Below are positions 62,059 through 64,000 of a stretch of DNA of 64,000 nucleotides, one piece after another. The stretch covers positions 216,745-280,744 of the forward strand of contig JAEUMD010000003.1 in NCBI GenBank assembly GCA_016793635.1, written 5' to 3'. The first letter of the stretch is position 1; each line of letters begins with the position of its first letter. The position numbers and the translations under genes are program-made. The notes below the pieces were generated by a model, which was not told where the DNA came from, did no database searches, and worked only from the letters and a program-made list of their open reading frames with translations. Source of the DNA: Hyphomicrobiaceae bacterium. Its GTDB lineage: Bacteria > Pseudomonadota > Alphaproteobacteria > Rhizobiales > Hyphomicrobiaceae.

Positions 62059-62705
62059 TGCCGTGCCTCCGCACCAGCGTTCTGGCCGTTGAAGCGGGCC
62101 TCGAGAGCGGCGACAGCCGCCTTCGTCAGAACCAGCTTCTTGCGGCGCAGGATGTCGTAGACGTTGATGCCCTGGATCGGCAGAACGTCGATGTTCGGCA
62201 GGTTACGAGCGGCCCGGGCGAAACCGATCTCGAGCTCGGCGCCATCGATGATCAGCGCGTTGTCGAGCGCGAGCTTCGCGAACTGATCGCGCAGCACGCG
62301 GGTCTTGCCGTCGGCGACCTTGGCCGCGTCGAGCACGACGATCTCGCCGGCCTTCGCCTTCGCCGAAAGGGCGTGGCGCAGCGCCAGGGCGCGAACCTTC
62401 TTCGGCATGTCGATGGCATGGCTGCGCGGCTTCGGGCCGAACGCCTTGCCGCCGCCGCGCCACTGCGGAACCGACTTGTCGCCGTGACGGGCACCACCGG
62501 TACCCTTCTGGCGGTACATCTTCTTGCCCGTGACGTTCACTTCAGAACGGTCCTGGGCGTGATGCGTGCCGGCCATCCGCTTCAGAAGCTGATAGCGGAC
62601 CATGCGCTGCAGCAAGTCCTGGCGCGGCTCGAGACCGAAGATCGCATCCGCGAGCTCCAGTTCACCCGCCGTGGACGATTCGAGCGTGGTGACGTTGACT
62701 TTCAT
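62055..62705 (-). CDS. rplD: 50S ribosomal protein L4
   Basis: The protein has 216 residues. The tunnel-loop part is [20 protein letters not shown] with [20 protein letters not shown]. The ATG overlaps the rplC stop by one base; a GTG one codon earlier is also possible. In E. coli L4 represses the S10 operon. Confidence 0.97.
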   Translation of the reverse strand: MKVNVTTLESSTAGELELADAIFGLEPRQDLLQRMVRYQLLKRMAGTHHAQDRSEVNVTGKKMYRQKGTGGARHGDKSVPQWRGGGKAFGPKPRSHAIDMPKKVRALALRHALSAKAKAGEIVVLDAAKVADGKTRVLRDQFAKLALDNALIIDGAELEIGFARAARNLPNIDVLPIQGINVYDILRRKKLVLTKAAVAALEARFNGQNAGAEARQ

Positions 62706-63421
62706 CACGCCTGCTCCTTGCTCTGGCCAGCGGAACCGCCGGCAGCCTTCATGCGGAACGCGCCGGGACGCGGCGTATCCTTGTGCGGCGCCTTCTTCAC
62801 GGCGTCACGAACCTCAACCCAGCCGCCCTTCGAGCCCGGGACCGCGCCGCGCACCATCACGAGACCGCGCGCAACATCGGTGCGCACCACCTCGAGGTTC
62901 TGCGTGGTCACGCGCTCGGAGCCCATGTGACCGGCCATCTTCTTGCCCTTGAACACCTTACCGGGGTCCTGGCGCTGACCGGTCGAGCCGTGCGAGCGGT
63001 GCGACAGCGACACGCCGTGCGTGGCGCGCAGACCGCCGAAGTTCCAGCGCTTCATGGCGCCCTGGAAACCCTTGCCCTGGTTGACGCCGGTGACGTCGAC
63101 GAACTGGCCGGCGACGAAATGGTCCGCGGTGATCTCGGCACCGACGTCGATGAGGTTGTCGGCGCTCACGCGGAACTCCGCGAGCTTGCGCTTGGGCTCG
63201 ACCTCGGCCTTGGCGAAGTTGCCGCGCTCCGACTTCGTCAGGCGGGACGGCTTACGGGTACCGGCGCCGAGTTGCAGCGCCACGTAGCCGTTCTTCTCCT
63301 CGGTGCGGTGGGCGAGCACCTGCAGGTTGTCGAGCTTCAGCACGGTCACGGGGATATGCTCACCCGCGTCCGTGAAGATGCGCGTCATGCCCAACTTCTG
63401 TGCGATGACACCGGAACGCAT
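62705..63421 (-). CDS. rplC: 50S ribosomal protein L3
   Basis: The protein has 238 residues. [20 protein letters not shown] and [20 protein letters not shown], with [20 protein letters not shown], are L3 hallmarks. The glutamine methylated by PrmB lies in the last motif in other bacteria. Confidence 0.98.
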   Translation of the reverse strand: MRSGVIAQKLGMTRIFTDAGEHIPVTVLKLDNLQVLAHRTEEKNGYVALQLGAGTRKPSRLTKSERGNFAKAEVEPKRKLAEFRVSADNLIDVGAEITADHFVAGQFVDVTGVNQGKGFQGAMKRWNFGGLRATHGVSLSHRSHGSTGQRQDPGKVFKGKKMAGHMGSERVTTQNLEVVRTDVARGLVMVRGAVPGSKGGWVEVRDAVKKAPHKDTPRPGAFRMKAAGGSAGQSKEQA

Positions 63422-63486
63422 TCGTGCATTCCTTCCCTTTATCAGGGGGTCGTGGTCGCCGGAGCGCCAGAGGACCCGAAGAAAAC

Positions 63487-63795
63487 TCAGAGCTTGATCT
63501 CGACGTCGACGCCGGCGGCGAGATCCAGTTTCATAAGCGCATCGACCGTCTGCGGAGTCGGATCGACGATGTCGAGAAGGCGCTTGTGCGTGCGCATCTC
63601 GAACTGCTCGCGGCTCTTCTTGTCGACGTGCGGCGAGCGGTTCACCGTGAACTTCTCGATGCGCGTCGGCAGCGGAATGGGTCCGCGGACCTCGGCGCCG
63701 GTACGCTTCGCCGTGTTGACGATCTCACGCGTCGACGCATCGAGTATTCGATGGTCGAAGGCTTTGAGCCGGATGCGGATGTTCTGGCCGTTCAT
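63487..63795 (-). CDS. rpsJ: 30S ribosomal protein S10 (NusE)
   Basis: The protein has 102 residues. The ATG begins [16 protein letters not shown], the alphaproteobacterial S10 start, so the longer frame is not used. It is both a ribosomal protein and the NusE antitermination factor, and opens the S10 operon after tuf. Confidence 0.97.
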   Translation of the reverse strand: MNGQNIRIRLKAFDHRILDASTREIVNTAKRTGAEVRGPIPLPTRIEKFTVNRSPHVDKKSREQFEMRTHKRLLDIVDPTPQTVDALMKLDLAAGVDVEIKL

Positions 63796-63817
63796 GTCTC
63801 TCGAACTCACCCTCAAG

Positions 63818-63850
63818 GAAAAGGAAGAAGCGCCCGCCGTGCGGGCGCCC
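63818..63850 (-). terminator. Terminator or attenuator between tuf and rpsJ
   Basis: On the minus strand GCGCCCGC and GCGGGCGC form an eight-pair stem with a three-base loop, followed by the pyrimidine run TTCTTCCTTTTCC. It lies 21 bases past the tuf stop and 23 or more before rpsJ, so it may end part of the tuf transcripts. Confidence 0.7.
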
Positions 63851-63868
63851 CTCGCTCATCCGCCTGCC

Positions 63869-64000
<132 letters not shown>

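Noticed and set aside
60364-62160. A 598-codon plus-strand frame across the L22–L23 region
   Set aside because: It crosses five known ribosomal protein genes on the other strand and is explained by codon bias alone.

Overview
The window looks like the chromosome of a G+C-rich alphaproteobacterium of the order Hyphomicrobiales (Rhizobiales). Three things point there. The ribosomal superoperon runs tuf–S10–spc–alpha in the usual order. Next to it is a Do-protease / rarA / crcB / rluA / HAD phosphatase / ATP12 neighbourhood that I recall as typical of that order. Several lineage-typical families of unknown function are also present (DUF6352, DUF6494, DUF6505, DUF6151, DUF3305, DUF3306). Assignments rest on reading motifs and on memory of families; no searches were run.

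Layout. 1–3.0 kb: the end of ppk, then ppx (polyphosphate metabolism) and a DnaJ-like co-chaperone. 3.1–5.3 kb: a small three-helix membrane protein resembling the Pycsar effector PycTM, 13 bases upstream of a class III nucleotide cyclase with a membrane anchor and a three-repeat, probably periplasmic C-terminal half; tRNA-Lys follows. 5.9–8.3 kb: a ModE-type regulator, cysQ and a NarL-type response regulator. 8.5–12.1 kb: eutBC (ethanolamine ammonia-lyase) and a DUF1343/NamZ-like exported enzyme.

12.3–28.5 kb: one large redox locus. Reading leftward from 27.0 kb it encodes a multi-cluster Fe-S protein, a TorD-like chaperone, a Tat-target peptide, the catalytic, Fe-S and cytochrome b subunits of a Tat-exported molybdenum formate dehydrogenase, a lipoprotein, a DsrM/NarI-like cytochrome b, a DsrK/HdrD-like CCG-domain protein, a WD40–cytochrome c fusion, and four small proteins, one of which is a biotin/lipoate-ligase-like protein lacking the catalytic lysine. 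DUF3305 and DUF3306 genes diverge from it, and the divergent promoter region holds a dyad with the geometry of a ModE box. I read this as formate oxidation in the periplasm joined to a quinone- and thiol/disulfide-type electron module.

28.7–48.1 kb: tRNA-Ser and tRNA-Val, a thioesterase, an unusual STAS–ATPase–STAS protein on lower-G+C DNA, pccB, small membrane proteins, a DUF2750 duplication, ATP12, a HAD phosphatase, an MBL hydrolase, rluA, crcB, a Tae4-like peptidoglycan amidase with a small membrane partner, sodC, rarA, a Do-type protease, a GYF-domain protein, a reductase and an unrecognised 296-residue protein.

48.2–64 kb: rplQ, rpoA, rpsK, rpsM, adk, secY and the spc and S10 operons through to the end of tuf, all on the minus strand, closed by a terminator after rplQ. 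Oddities are an S3 tail of Gly-Asp-Arg repeats and an Ala/Lys-rich leader on L5.

The best candidates for a little-described system are the PycTM-like/cyclase pair (3.2–5.3 kb) and the formate dehydrogenase plus DsrMK-like locus (12.3–28.5 kb).
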